This document shows positions 1-6,816 of a stretch of 10,066 nt of DNA, one piece after another. Every line of letters starts with the position of its first letter. Within the stretch, counting starts at the first letter, position 1. The stretch is from positions 1-10,066 of the forward strand of contig CAYTOJ010000072.1 in assembly GCA_964439415.1 (NCBI GenBank). Direction: 5' to 3'. The translations under genes and the position numbers were made by a program. The notes beneath the pieces were generated by a model. It did no database searches and had not been told where the DNA came from. It was given only the letters and a program-made list of their open reading frames with translations. Source of the stretch: CAYTOJ01 sp964439415 (GTDB lineage: Bacteria; Pseudomonadota; Alphaproteobacteria; Rickettsiales; CAZAGG01).

Positions 1-1
1 T

Positions 2-52
2 ATATTCAGTGTTGATTTATATCCCCTGCCATTAGGCAAAGGCATTGATTAA
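2..52 (+). CDS. C-terminal tail of an upstream operon gene (partial)
   Basis: Frame 2 is open from the left edge and encodes a 16-residue tail ending LPLGKGID before TAA at 50-52. The last base of that stop is the first base of the next ATG (TAATG), the usual geometry of translational coupling in an operon. The tail is too short to identify. By position it could be another polysaccharide gene, but that is a guess from the neighbours. A chance 16-codon open frame is common, so the support comes mainly from the exact stop/start overlap. Confidence 0.5.
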   Translation: MFSVDLYPLPLGKGID

Positions 53-1596
53 TGGTCATAGACATACGGCACGAGGCGGCAAGCCAGCGGCGGCATTTAA
101 GAGTAAACTTCCCCATCAGGGTGGCTCTGGACGGCAATATATACAAAACGCTGGACTGGAGTATATCTGGTGTCAGGATCGGCGGCGTAGAAAAAGTCCA
201 CAAAAAAGGCGATCTGGTAAAAATCAGGGTAATGATACCGTTCCAGGGGTATGATTTCTCATTCCTGACTTCGTTGGAAATACTCAACTATAACCCCGCG
301 ACTCAGGAACTGGCAGGCGAATTCACAACCATTGGGGAGCGTGAGCAGGAGGTTTTAAAAACCTTCCTTAACGGCCTGGTTATGGGAGAAATGGCGGATG
401 TGGACGGTGTGCTCCGCCGTATAGATGTGCCGGTGACTCCGGTATCGCTCAAGCCTGACCCGAAGGAGGTGCGATCCGCCCGGGAGCTTGAGCGCAAGCG
501 TGAGCTTGGTATCAGGTTTTATATCGTCGCCGGTGTTATCTTAAGTGCGCTGCTGTTGATAGTTCTGTATACAAATGTTTTCCAGCTTAAAGTGGAAACA
601 TCGGTTGTGATGTCCCCAACCGATACGATTATATCACCTGCTAATGGCGATATTACTTTCCTGGGTGAGAAGTCACCCGCTAAGATTAAAGAGGGGGAGC
701 CGCTGCTTAAAGTGGTTGACCCTAAGCTGGAGAGGGAGATTCAGCTTGCATTAATGCGGCTTCAGGAAGCTGAGATAGAATCAAATATGGCGGAATCGCT
801 GGTGCTGCGGGAGCAGGAACGTCTGGCTTCAGCCAAGGGGATTGTATCATCCGAGGCCAGAGCCAGCAATGCGCGGGTTAGCTCGCTGGAAAGCAGTTTA
901 AGGCTGAAAATGGCGGAAGTGGAACGGCTTGAAGGGCTTTTCCGTCAGGGGTATGTCAGTCAGTCCCGCGTGGATCAGGTGAACGGTGAGTATCTGAAAA
1001 TCGAGGGAGAACTGAACGCCGCCCGTAAAGAGGCTGGCGGACTTTCCGAAACATTATCTTCCGTTGCCAAGGGCTTCCAGGTGAATTCCTACCAGGTGCA
1101 GGGCGGCATTAAAGGTCTGGTTGATGCTAAGGATGCGGCACTCCAGCGCCAGGTAATGATAAAAGGCGAGTTGGATTTCTTGCGTGATCAGATGGATCGG
1201 CTGATTCTGAAAGCATCAGGAGATGGCAAGATTGTAAAAATATTCTCACCCGTTGGCAGTTCGGTTAAATATGGTGATATTGCGCTTATGTTTGAGCGGG
1301 ATAGCAACAGACAGGTGCAGGCATTCCTGACGCAGGAAGAGGCTATGAAGATCAAACTTGGTGACAGAGCCGATGTTAACTTTCCTGAGATGTGGTCGAG
1401 CATACCGCATAAAATAATTGATGTGGATTACTATACCCTGGCGGTTGATAAGAATGTGGGCCGCTTTACCTGGCTGGATCCCAAATCCCGCAGTATTATA
1501 GTAACGCTTGAACCGGTGGATGCCAAGGCGCGGCAGCGGCTGAACAAAATCGCATCAGGCACGCCGGCTACGGCGGTGTTCTCGGTGGTATTCTAG
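52..1596 (+). CDS. Alg44-like c-di-GMP receptor and periplasmic adaptor (PilZ-TM-HlyD)
   Basis: This is probably the c-di-GMP-binding co-polymerase of an exopolysaccharide synthase, paired with the glycosyltransferase that follows. Residues about 10-105 form a PilZ domain with both signature motifs: RxxxR at R13-R17 and DxSxxG at D35-G40. A single hydrophobic span lies at about 154-177. The rest is a periplasmic HlyD-family adaptor: a lipoyl-like half from about 195, a long alpha-helical hairpin from about 225 to 390 with the family pattern L-F-R-Q-G-Y-V-S near residue 300, then the second lipoyl half and beta barrel. Pseudomonas Alg44 (about 390 residues) has the same PilZ-TM-adaptor order but lacks such a hairpin, so this protein is about 125 residues longer. 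The ATG overlaps the stop of the upstream gene, and an AAAGG at 38-42 serves as ribosome binding site. Family assignment is firm; the polymer made is not known. Confidence 0.88.
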   Translation: MVIDIRHEAASQRRHLRVNFPIRVALDGNIYKTLDWSISGVRIGGVEKVHKKGDLVKIRVMIPFQGYDFSFLTSLEILNYNPATQELAGEFTTIGEREQEVLKTFLNGLVMGEMADVDGVLRRIDVPVTPVSLKPDPKEVRSARELERKRELGIRFYIVAGVILSALLLIVLYTNVFQLKVETSVVMSPTDTIISPANGDITFLGEKSPAKIKEGEPLLKVVDPKLEREIQLALMRLQEAEIESNMAESLVLREQERLASAKGIVSSEARASNARVSSLESSLRLKMAEVERLEGLFRQGYVSQSRVDQVNGEYLKIEGELNAARKEAGGLSETLSSVAKGFQVNSYQVQGGIKGLVDAKDAALQRQVMIKGELDFLRDQMDRLILKASGDGKIVKIFSPVGSSVKYGDIALMFERDSNRQVQAFLTQEEAMKIKLGDRADVNFPEMWSSIPHKIIDVDYYTLAVDKNVGRFTWLDPKSRSIIVTLEPVDAKARQRLNKIASGTPATAVFSVVF

Positions 1597-1612
1597 ATAT
1601 TGATTGGAAATC

Positions 1613-3163
1613 ATGATTCTGAATAACACATGGGTGCTTAAAGGGCAGTACAGGAACCATGATATCCGCGCTTACGACCTGCTGAACATTTATCTGTTCT
1701 GCGTAACTTTTTACCTGTTGAGTCAGGTACTGCCTAATATTCTCAATGATTCCACCTCCACCAGAGGGATAATTCTGATCGGCATAATCGGAGCCTGGCG
1801 CTGGGGCTGGTGGGTGGTGAATTTCGCCCGTTCGGTTTATTTCGGGAAAGTTATGTTCCCCAGAATGCGTGCGAAAGCGAACCGCGTATGGGGGGAGGGG
1901 TGGCGACCCAGGCATGTGCACTTCCTGGCAACAACCTTTCATGAGGATCAGAACACCACATACAGGTTCTTAGAATCCATAGTGCGCGAATCAAGGGATA
2001 TGAACGTGCCCTGCACTCTGTGGTTCGGCCTTGGTTCAAAGACTGATGAGAAAGCCATAAAAGAGTGGTTTGCGGCGTTTAAGGGGGATGCGCCGCTGGA
2101 GGTGATACTGATACACCAGAACCAGCCGGGCAAACGTGCTGCCATAGGCCTGCTTCTTCGCGCTTTAAGCCGCCGCACCGTGGGGCAGGATGAGATAGTT
2201 ATCCTGATGGATGGCGATAGTATAATGACTGAGGGCGCGACGAGAAAGTGTACATCGCTCCTGGCGGCATACCCGAATTATAAGGCGCTTACCACTGATG
2301 AGGACGTAGTGACGGTAGGCCCCGAATGGGTGAATAAATGGCTGACCATGCGTTTTGCTCAGAGAAGAATGTGGATGCAATCTCATGCGGTATCAAACAA
2401 GGTGATTACGCTAACGGGGAGAATGTCAGTTTTCCGTGCCGAACCGCTGGTGGATAAGGATTTTATCAGAACAATGGAGGCTGACCATCTCGATCACTGG
2501 TTCTGGGGGTCTTTCCGCTTTTTATCCGGCGATGATAAAAGCACATGGTATTCACTGCTGAAATCCGGGGCGGAGATGACCTTCGTGCCGGATGTAATGG
2601 TGTACACCATTGAACGCATTGAAGGCCTGGGGCTGAAGCGCTGCCGGGATAATCTTCTGCGATGGTCAGGCAATATGCTGCGTAACGGAATGCGTGCCAT
2701 ACTGCTGGGGCCGCGCCAGGTGGGGGCTTATATATGGTGGTGTCTGATTGACCAGCGTATAGCGATATGGACGATGCTGGCAGGCATCTGCACAGCGATA
2801 TCCATGACATTATTCGTGCGGCATGATTTTATTTTCACATATATTCTCTGGGTGATGTTCACACGTTTTTTAGTAAGCATTATGATGTTTTTCTACTCTG
2901 ACAGGTATCATATCTCCTACGTGCCAATGTTATATATCAACCAGTTATGCGCGGCTTTCGCCAAGGTTTATATCATGTTCAGGCTGCCGATGCAGTCCTG
3001 GACTAACCGCATGATGCAAACAGCCGGGCAGGATCTTCTATCCCGCCCGTTCATGCGGTTCTTCGCCGCCTATATGAACAGCTTTTCAATAGTGCTGCTG
3101 ATTCTGTTCGTGCTGTTCTTTACTGAAATTCTGAAGTGGCCGAATTTTCTACAGGTATTTTAG
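1613..3163 (+). CDS. Alg8-like processive family 2 glycosyltransferase
   Basis: This inner-membrane GT2 polymerase is closest in pattern to Alg8, which polymerises GDP-mannuronate into polymannuronate. Two N-terminal spans (about 18-40 and 48-70) are followed by a cytoplasmic catalytic domain with D-G-D at 200-202, the Alg8-like stretch TGRMSVFRA, E-A-D at 289-291, G-D-D-K at 306-309 and R350-W351 in the place of the Q-x-x-R-W motif. Several C-terminal spans follow, the last near residue 490. At 516 residues it is close to Pseudomonas Alg8 (494). I chose ATG 1613. An in-frame TTG at 1604 would add three residues, and the only purine-rich stretch (GGAAA, 1606-1610) suits the ATG better. The gap to the Alg44-like gene is 16 bp, so the two are surely co-transcribed; Pseudomonas has alg8 before alg44. 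Whether the sugar donor is GDP-mannuronate cannot be decided here, because no GDP-mannose dehydrogenase, epimerase or lyase gene is in view. Confidence 0.9.
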   Translation: MILNNTWVLKGQYRNHDIRAYDLLNIYLFCVTFYLLSQVLPNILNDSTSTRGIILIGIIGAWRWGWWVVNFARSVYFGKVMFPRMRAKANRVWGEGWRPRHVHFLATTFHEDQNTTYRFLESIVRESRDMNVPCTLWFGLGSKTDEKAIKEWFAAFKGDAPLEVILIHQNQPGKRAAIGLLLRALSRRTVGQDEIVILMDGDSIMTEGATRKCTSLLAAYPNYKALTTDEDVVTVGPEWVNKWLTMRFAQRRMWMQSHAVSNKVITLTGRMSVFRAEPLVDKDFIRTMEADHLDHWFWGSFRFLSGDDKSTWYSLLKSGAEMTFVPDVMVYTIERIEGLGLKRCRDNLLRWSGNMLRNGMRAILLGPRQVGAYIWWCLIDQRIAIWTMLAGICTAISMTLFVRHDFIFTYILWVMFTRFLVSIMMFFYSDRYHISYVPMLYINQLCAAFAKVYIMFRLPMQSWTNRMMQTAGQDLLSRPFMRFFAAYMNSFSIVLLILFVLFFTEILKWPNFLQVF

Positions 3164-3280
3164 CCCATATTTTAATAAACATGGCAGTACGTTTAAATCT
3201 TCGCCCTTAACATAAATTGAGGCATTTCTTTATCAAAGGGTCACATTTCTTAAGTATCATGAAATCTTCCAGGAAACTTC

Positions 3281-3284
3281 AGGA
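3281..3284 (+). promoter_or_regulatory. Ribosome binding site of the 83-residue gene
   Basis: AGGA ends 5 bases before the ATG at 3290. It fixes that start and is the best argument that the small gene is translated. A second copy of the same motif (CAGGAA) lies 10 bases upstream at 3270-3275. Confidence 0.6.
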
Positions 3285-3289
3285 AGCGC

Positions 3290-3541
3290 ATGAACGAAGA
3301 GACAGATCATGAGGAAATTGCATCGGTTATCGCAGTAGCTGGGGGCGGTGTACCCCCTGAACAGATTGAAAGAATCTTTGATAATATGTACAAACTGGCA
3401 TTAGAATCATCTTCAGAACATCTTTCATTGCAGGAGCTTCAGGCGCATTTCAATGTCGACTCTCATGTAGATATAACATTAGAGAGTGGTAAGGGCGTAA
3501 ACCCAGGAATAGATAAAACCAAAGGCGGCCAGATTATATAA
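3290..3541 (+). CDS. Unrecognised 83-residue acidic protein
   Basis: I do not recognise this protein. It has no signal peptide or membrane segment. The N-terminus is rich in Glu and Asp (MNEETDHEE), residues about 20-55 look helical, and the C-terminal third is polar with several Lys and Gly. A well-placed AGGA ribosome binding site and protein-like composition support it as real. It follows the glycosyltransferase on the same strand after 126 bp, so it could be a late operon member or have its own promoter; no clear terminator or promoter is visible between them. Its last 8 bases overlap the last 8 bases of the convergent gene on the other strand. A role in polysaccharide synthesis would be only guilt by association. 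Confidence 0.6.
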   Translation: MNEETDHEEIASVIAVAGGGVPPEQIERIFDNMYKLALESSSEHLSLQELQAHFNVDSHVDITLESGKGVNPGIDKTKGGQII

Positions 3542-4691
3542 ATAAAGCTTCCTTGCCTATCGGTGATCCAGCTTCACGCGCAAGTGCTCCAACTTTACGT
3601 TCCTCATGAGCAGTTGATCTGTCTGCGGCAGTAAAGTACGTTGTTCTAGCCTTATCTTCCAATCCATCTAGCCTATCGCCCAGGATTTTAGTTAGTCTTT
3701 CAAAAATAATTTTTTTAGCCTTATCGCCACTGAACAGCTTGCCTACACCATCTCCAGCCTCAGCAACGAATTTCATGGTTTCCTTCTCCCCTTTCTTCAG
3801 GCGGGATGCATTGAATTGAAAGTAGCTCTCAACACTATAAAGCAGGCCTGCGATAAGTAGCCATGGGTCAAACTTGGCAAGTGCTGAAATAATGGTAGTT
3901 ATAGCCGGTACAGCCTCAAAAGTGCTGGCAACGGCTAGCGGATTTTTTTTAAAGGCTTCCAGGTTGATCCCTAAAGGGGGATTGTCTAACTCATTAAACC
4001 CCCACTGATGCAGGTATTTACCTATGCCTGGTATATCAAACCCCCAGGCTTTAAAAGGTTTCGCCGCAAAGCTGGATGCCCCGCCTAAAAGCATGGCGGA
4101 CTTGCTTAACACATGTTCATAAAAGTCTGTGCCGTCAAAAACTCCGGATATGCCATATAATATGGAGCGAACACCAGCCATTAAATTGCCATGCGCATAT
4201 AATTTTCCCAGTTTTTTCTCAAACCAACTGGTACTTGGCAGTTTAAATTCTCCGCTGGAGATCATAGCCAGCATGTTCTGCGCAATTTCCGGGTATTCAT
4301 CCTTCAGGCTTTCGCTGATTTGCCTGATAACCTCCTCGCCGTTAATGGGATTTTTGTTTAATCCGCCCCTGCCAATAACCCCCAGCGCTAGGAATGAGGA
4401 ACTGATAGCCGCTCCCAGCCGCAAAATATTTATATGATCACCACCAAAACAGGCGGAAGTTGCAACAAATATATTGGCCGCCAGATTAACGCAGGCAACA
4501 ACCTTCACCATCTCTTCAGGTGGTATTTGTTTTAAAAAAACTGTTAGCGGCTCATAGTTTGGCGGGGCGGGCAAATACCCGGCAAAAAGAGATGCAAGGG
4601 TATAAGTAGGCGTTGGCTCATGTGGAGGCTCGATAGCCAAAGGCTCACCGTTCACAGTCACAGTAGGAAAGTTTTCAGTCAATAAAGTCAT
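3534..4691 (-). CDS. Unrecognised 385-residue protein with several hydrophobic segments
   Basis: I do not recognise this family. The N-terminus is Pro- and Thr-rich with no signal peptide (PPHEPTPTYT near residue 24). Hydrophobic stretches at about 62-82 and 90-107, around 205-215 and at about 255-295 could be membrane spans or the buried helices of an Ala/Gly-rich globular protein. The last 70 residues are charged and helical (KGEKETMKF, ERLTKILGDRLDGLEDKAR). The start is ATG 4691; an immediately preceding in-frame TTG (4694) is possible. No Shine-Dalgarno sits at normal spacing, and a strong -10 lies only about 20 bases upstream, so the message may be nearly leaderless. It is separated by 90 bp from the TAXI gene on the same strand and ends overlapping the 83-residue gene. 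It may be a lineage-specific or effector-like protein; that is speculation. Confidence 0.72.
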   Translation of the reverse strand: MTLLTENFPTVTVNGEPLAIEPPHEPTPTYTLASLFAGYLPAPPNYEPLTVFLKQIPPEEMVKVVACVNLAANIFVATSACFGGDHINILRLGAAISSSFLALGVIGRGGLNKNPINGEEVIRQISESLKDEYPEIAQNMLAMISSGEFKLPSTSWFEKKLGKLYAHGNLMAGVRSILYGISGVFDGTDFYEHVLSKSAMLLGGASSFAAKPFKAWGFDIPGIGKYLHQWGFNELDNPPLGINLEAFKKNPLAVASTFEAVPAITTIISALAKFDPWLLIAGLLYSVESYFQFNASRLKKGEKETMKFVAEAGDGVGKLFSGDKAKKIIFERLTKILGDRLDGLEDKARTTYFTAADRSTAHEERKVGALAREAGSPIGKEALFI

Positions 4692-4695
4692 CAAT

Positions 4696-4718
4696 TACAG
4701 GTATTTTCCTGTATTATA
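4696..4718 (-). promoter_or_regulatory. Candidate promoter with palindromic operator
   Basis: Reading leftwards, a perfect TATAAT (4713-4718) is followed at once by TACAGG-N6-CCTGTA (4696-4713), an exact 6-bp inverted repeat that would cover the transcription start at about 4706. The -35 region (TTAAGC, 4736-4741, 17-bp spacer) is poor. The geometry suits a repressor operator, or a short hairpin at the 5' end of the message. The predicted leader before ATG 4691 is only about 15 bases. It does not match the E. coli LexA box (CTGT-N8-ACAG) because the half-sites point the other way. Confidence 0.4.
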
Positions 4719-4781
4719 ACACGATTGACCTTACGGCTTAACGCATCAGTTATTAAACATTCTTTGCAGAATTATTTAAGC

Positions 4782-5792
4782 TTATCTGCTGGCGGAGATT
4801 GGGGCGGGGAGGAGCTTTTTCTCCCTGAAGTACTTGGCGGCTCCCGGATGAATGGGGGCAGGTACGGTCTCAGTCGCCATCGCAGCGGGGTTCAGTGTGG
4901 AGAATACCGGATGCAGGGTTTTAAAGTCGTTTAAATTGTCAAAAACCGCCTTGGTTATATTGTAAGCCACTTCATCCGGCAGTCTGGCGGTGGAGGTGAC
5001 CACGGCTTTCACGCCGAAAGTTCTGATATCCTCAAGGTTGCCGGGGTAAAGACCGCCGGGGATAGTCATAGCGGTATAGTATGGGCTTTCCTTCACCATA
5101 TGTTCAACGTCCTCCCCCTCAACCGGCAGTAATTTTACCTGGCATGTGGAGGCGATATTCTGCATCAGGTTATTAGGGTGCCCGCTGGCGATAATGGCTA
5201 CATCCAGCCGCCCGTTGCACAGGGCTTTGCCAAGCTCACTGGGCTTGAGCTCCAGTGCTGCTTTAAAATCCCTTAAATTCCAGCCTTTAAGCTGCATCAG
5301 TTTTTCCATAGTCCCGCGCACACCGGAACCGGGACTGCCGATGTTCACACGCCTGCCTTTAATCTGGTCAAAACTCTCCAGATCGCTGTTTTCTCTGGCG
5401 ATTACGGTAAAAGCCTCACCGTGCAGACTGAACAGGGTTTTCAGTTCAGGATTTGCGCCATAACTCTGGAATGAATCCGCGCCCTTATATGCCGCATACA
5501 GCCAGTCAGACTGTGCTAGCCCCAGGCTAAGTTTCCCCTGCCGCAGGGCATTTAAATTATAGCCTGAGCCACTGGTGGATTCTACCATACAGCGGATTCC
5601 GTGATCCCTTCTGGTGCGGTTTACAAGCCGACATATTGAGCCGCCGGCAGGATAATAGACGCCTGTAACCCCGGCTGTGCCTATATTCACTATGCGTTCT
5701 TGCGCATATAAGGGCTTGGCGGGAATATACGCCAGCGTCATTAAAAACGCTGATAAAACAGGGAGAAATTTACGCTTGCTGCTATGCATCAT
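4782..5792 (-). CDS. TAXI-family TRAP transporter solute-binding protein
   Basis: This is a periplasmic receptor of a TRAP-type (ion-gradient-driven) uptake system, TAXI subfamily, about 336 residues, the usual size. A signal peptide is clear: basic KRK near residue 6, a hydrophobic core at about 9-23 and probable cleavage after LYA at residue 30. The mature start has the family's beta-strand and glycine loop (IGTAGVTGVYYPAGG), followed later by SGSGYNL, GLAQSDW, the GSPGSGVRGT loop and the ASGHPN region, all typical of TAXI receptors. The substrate is unknown; other members bind glutamate or related acids. No TRAP membrane component is next to it, although most TAXI receptors need a fused 4TM-12TM permease. 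It lies 33 bp behind the five-span membrane protein on the same strand, so they are probably co-transcribed. MetMet at the start leaves the choice of first codon open by one residue. Confidence 0.88.
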   Translation of the reverse strand: MMHSSKRKFLPVLSAFLMTLAYIPAKPLYAQERIVNIGTAGVTGVYYPAGGSICRLVNRTRRDHGIRCMVESTSGSGYNLNALRQGKLSLGLAQSDWLYAAYKGADSFQSYGANPELKTLFSLHGEAFTVIARENSDLESFDQIKGRRVNIGSPGSGVRGTMEKLMQLKGWNLRDFKAALELKPSELGKALCNGRLDVAIIASGHPNNLMQNIASTCQVKLLPVEGEDVEHMVKESPYYTAMTIPGGLYPGNLEDIRTFGVKAVVTSTARLPDEVAYNITKAVFDNLNDFKTLHPVFSTLNPAAMATETVPAPIHPGAAKYFREKKLLPAPISASR

Positions 5793-5825
5793 GATGACTA
5801 GTCTATATGCTTAAACAGGCTCATT

Positions 5826-6410
5826 TCAAGTGCGCTTTTGACTATTGTGCAGCTTTTCCTCAGATATTCCCATTGCGCTTTCATTCCTGAGTTCAATGAG
5901 GCGCTTGAATGATATACGGCTTATAGCAAGAAAGCACAGAACTATCACTACAACAAATCCTGCTAGAAATGTATGATATGGCCATACGCTATAGCTGAGT
6001 GGTTTTGCACAACCGAGTATTGCACCATAAATCCAACAGGCAATGTTAATGCTTGCAAGTCGTAGCATTGGCCGTGGGTTGCCAAGTTTAAGTTTTGGTA
6101 TGGCGTAGAGGCGCATAGTCTGCGTGGATAAAAACCATATGACTACCACGGTGATTTTGCACCAGAGCTTCGGGTTGGTGATGTACGCATTAAGCCCTCT
6201 CTGGCAGATGCCAAGGCCAATAAGTGTAAAACCGGAAAGCCATAAATGCAGATCAGCTGAGCGTATGATGCGTGTCCAGGCTTTATCGTAAGGAATCAGG
6301 GCAAGCAGGCTTTTGAGCGAGAAATGGACGTGAATAAGGCCAAAGGCAAATCCCCCCACATGCCAGAATGCAGTAAGGGTAATCAGAAAGCCAGTGACTT
6401 CTTCTTTCAT
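5826..6410 (-). CDS. Five-span membrane protein with conserved-looking histidines
   Basis: This is an integral inner-membrane protein of 194 residues with hydrophobic spans at about 5-30, 52-70, 83-105, 115-138 and 147-168, and a polar cytoplasmic-type tail. Histidines H17, H27 and H29 lie in or next to span 1 and H55 begins span 2 (DLHLWLSG). The pattern loosely recalls CopD/DUF2269-type and b-type haem membrane proteins, where such histidines bind metal or haem. I cannot assign the family from motifs alone, so metal or haem binding is inference. An AAAGGA (6420-6425) lies 9 bases before the ATG. An FNR/FixK-type box lies at class II distance from a candidate -10 upstream, which fits a protein used in low oxygen or under NO. 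The TAXI receptor gene follows 33 bp downstream. Confidence 0.7.
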   Translation of the reverse strand: MKEEVTGFLITLTAFWHVGGFAFGLIHVHFSLKSLLALIPYDKAWTRIIRSADLHLWLSGFTLIGLGICQRGLNAYITNPKLWCKITVVVIWFLSTQTMRLYAIPKLKLGNPRPMLRLASINIACWIYGAILGCAKPLSYSVWPYHTFLAGFVVVIVLCFLAISRISFKRLIELRNESAMGISEEKLHNSQKRT

Positions 6411-6478
6411 TCGAGGCGATCCTTTAAGCGCATAATGACAACAGACGCAGTTGAGCCTTCATGCTTGATTCCGGTGGC

Positions 6479-6484
6479 AGTATC
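6479..6484 (-). promoter_or_regulatory. Candidate -10 element for the five-span protein gene
   Basis: GATACT reads leftwards (4 of 6 to TATAAT). A start seven bases further on falls at 6472, which places the centre of the FNR-like box (6513.5) at -41.5. The leader would be about 60 bases. The -10 alone is unremarkable; the spacing gives it weight. Confidence 0.42.
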
Positions 6485-6506
6485 TGTCCGGGATATAAAT
6501 GGGTTA

Positions 6507-6520
6507 TTGATCCAGGTCAA
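6507..6520 (-). promoter_or_regulatory. FNR/FixK/DNR-type binding site
   Basis: TTGATCCAGGTCAA on the + strand matches the TTGAT-N4-ATCAA consensus of Crp/Fnr-family regulators at nine of ten half-site bases, and the TTGAT-N4-GTCAA form is common among DNR and FixK sites. It lies in the 139-bp gap between the DUF1294 stop and the start of the five-span protein gene, so that gene (and the TAXI gene behind it) is the natural target. Which family member binds, and whether it senses oxygen or NO, cannot be told from the site. Confidence 0.62.
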
Positions 6521-6549
6521 TCTGCCGTATTATTCCGATGCGGGTCGCG

Positions 6550-6816
6550 TTAATGGTGAGTAATGTACAAATATACTGCAAAAGCGAAGTGCAAGGCTAC
6601 TATCATCCAGAAGCGATTCTGAAATGATGCCTTCATGGTTTTATGGCGGAATAACTTCTGCCCGATATATGCGCCTATAGTTCCACCAGCCAGTGCCAGT
6701 GTAAGCAGGTTTTTCTCGGATATACGGTAGCGGTTCGTGCGCGCCAGGTATTTATCCAGGCCATAAACTGCCAGTGTTATAATGTTTATGGCCAGAATAT
6801 AATAGACTGTTCGCAT
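6550..6816 (-). CDS. DUF1294 family small membrane protein
   Basis: The protein has 88 residues, the typical length of DUF1294 proteins. Visible family features are the first span followed by YGLDKYLAR (about 18-26), a small arginine- and glutamate-containing linker (RYRISEKNLL), the glycine-rich LAGGTIGAYIGQ turn, the basic signature FRHKTMKASFQNRFW, and a last hydrophobic span. Function is not known; some homologues are fused to cold-shock or nucleic-acid-binding domains. Its start codon and first three codons lie inside the left arm of the inverted repeat at 6806-6835, so its leader and start are part of that element. A poor ribosome binding site precedes the ATG. It is 139 bp upstream of the five-span protein gene on the same strand, with the FNR-like site in between. 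Confidence 0.86.
   Translation of the reverse strand: MRTVYYILAINIITLAVYGLDKYLARTNRYRISEKNLLTLALAGGTIGAYIGQKLFRHKTMKASFQNRFWMIVALHFAFAVYLYITHH

Noticed and set aside
1604..1612. TTG at 1604 as the start of the glycosyltransferase.
   Set aside because: ATG 1613 in the same frame is a stronger start codon with the purine-rich GGAAA just ahead. The difference is three residues.
3164..3289. A possible terminator or promoter between the glycosyltransferase and the 83-residue gene.
   Set aside because: Only short CCCTT/AAGGG arms with a long loop and no T-run, and no -35/-10 pair at acceptable spacing.
4696..4713. TACAGG-N6-CCTGTA considered as a LexA (SOS) box.
   Set aside because: The E. coli-type box has the half-sites in the opposite order (CTGT...ACAG), and the usual alphaproteobacterial box is a GTTC-N7-GTTC direct repeat. 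It fits neither.
4752..4765. ATTCT-N4-AGAAT after the TAXI gene as a terminator.
   Set aside because: Five A/T-rich pairs are too weak and no T-run follows.
4941..4960. TTAA half-sites considered as a CtrA site (TTAA-N7-TTAA), also looked for in the intergenic gaps.
   Set aside because: Spacers found were 6, 10 or 11 bases, and this one lies within the TAXI gene.
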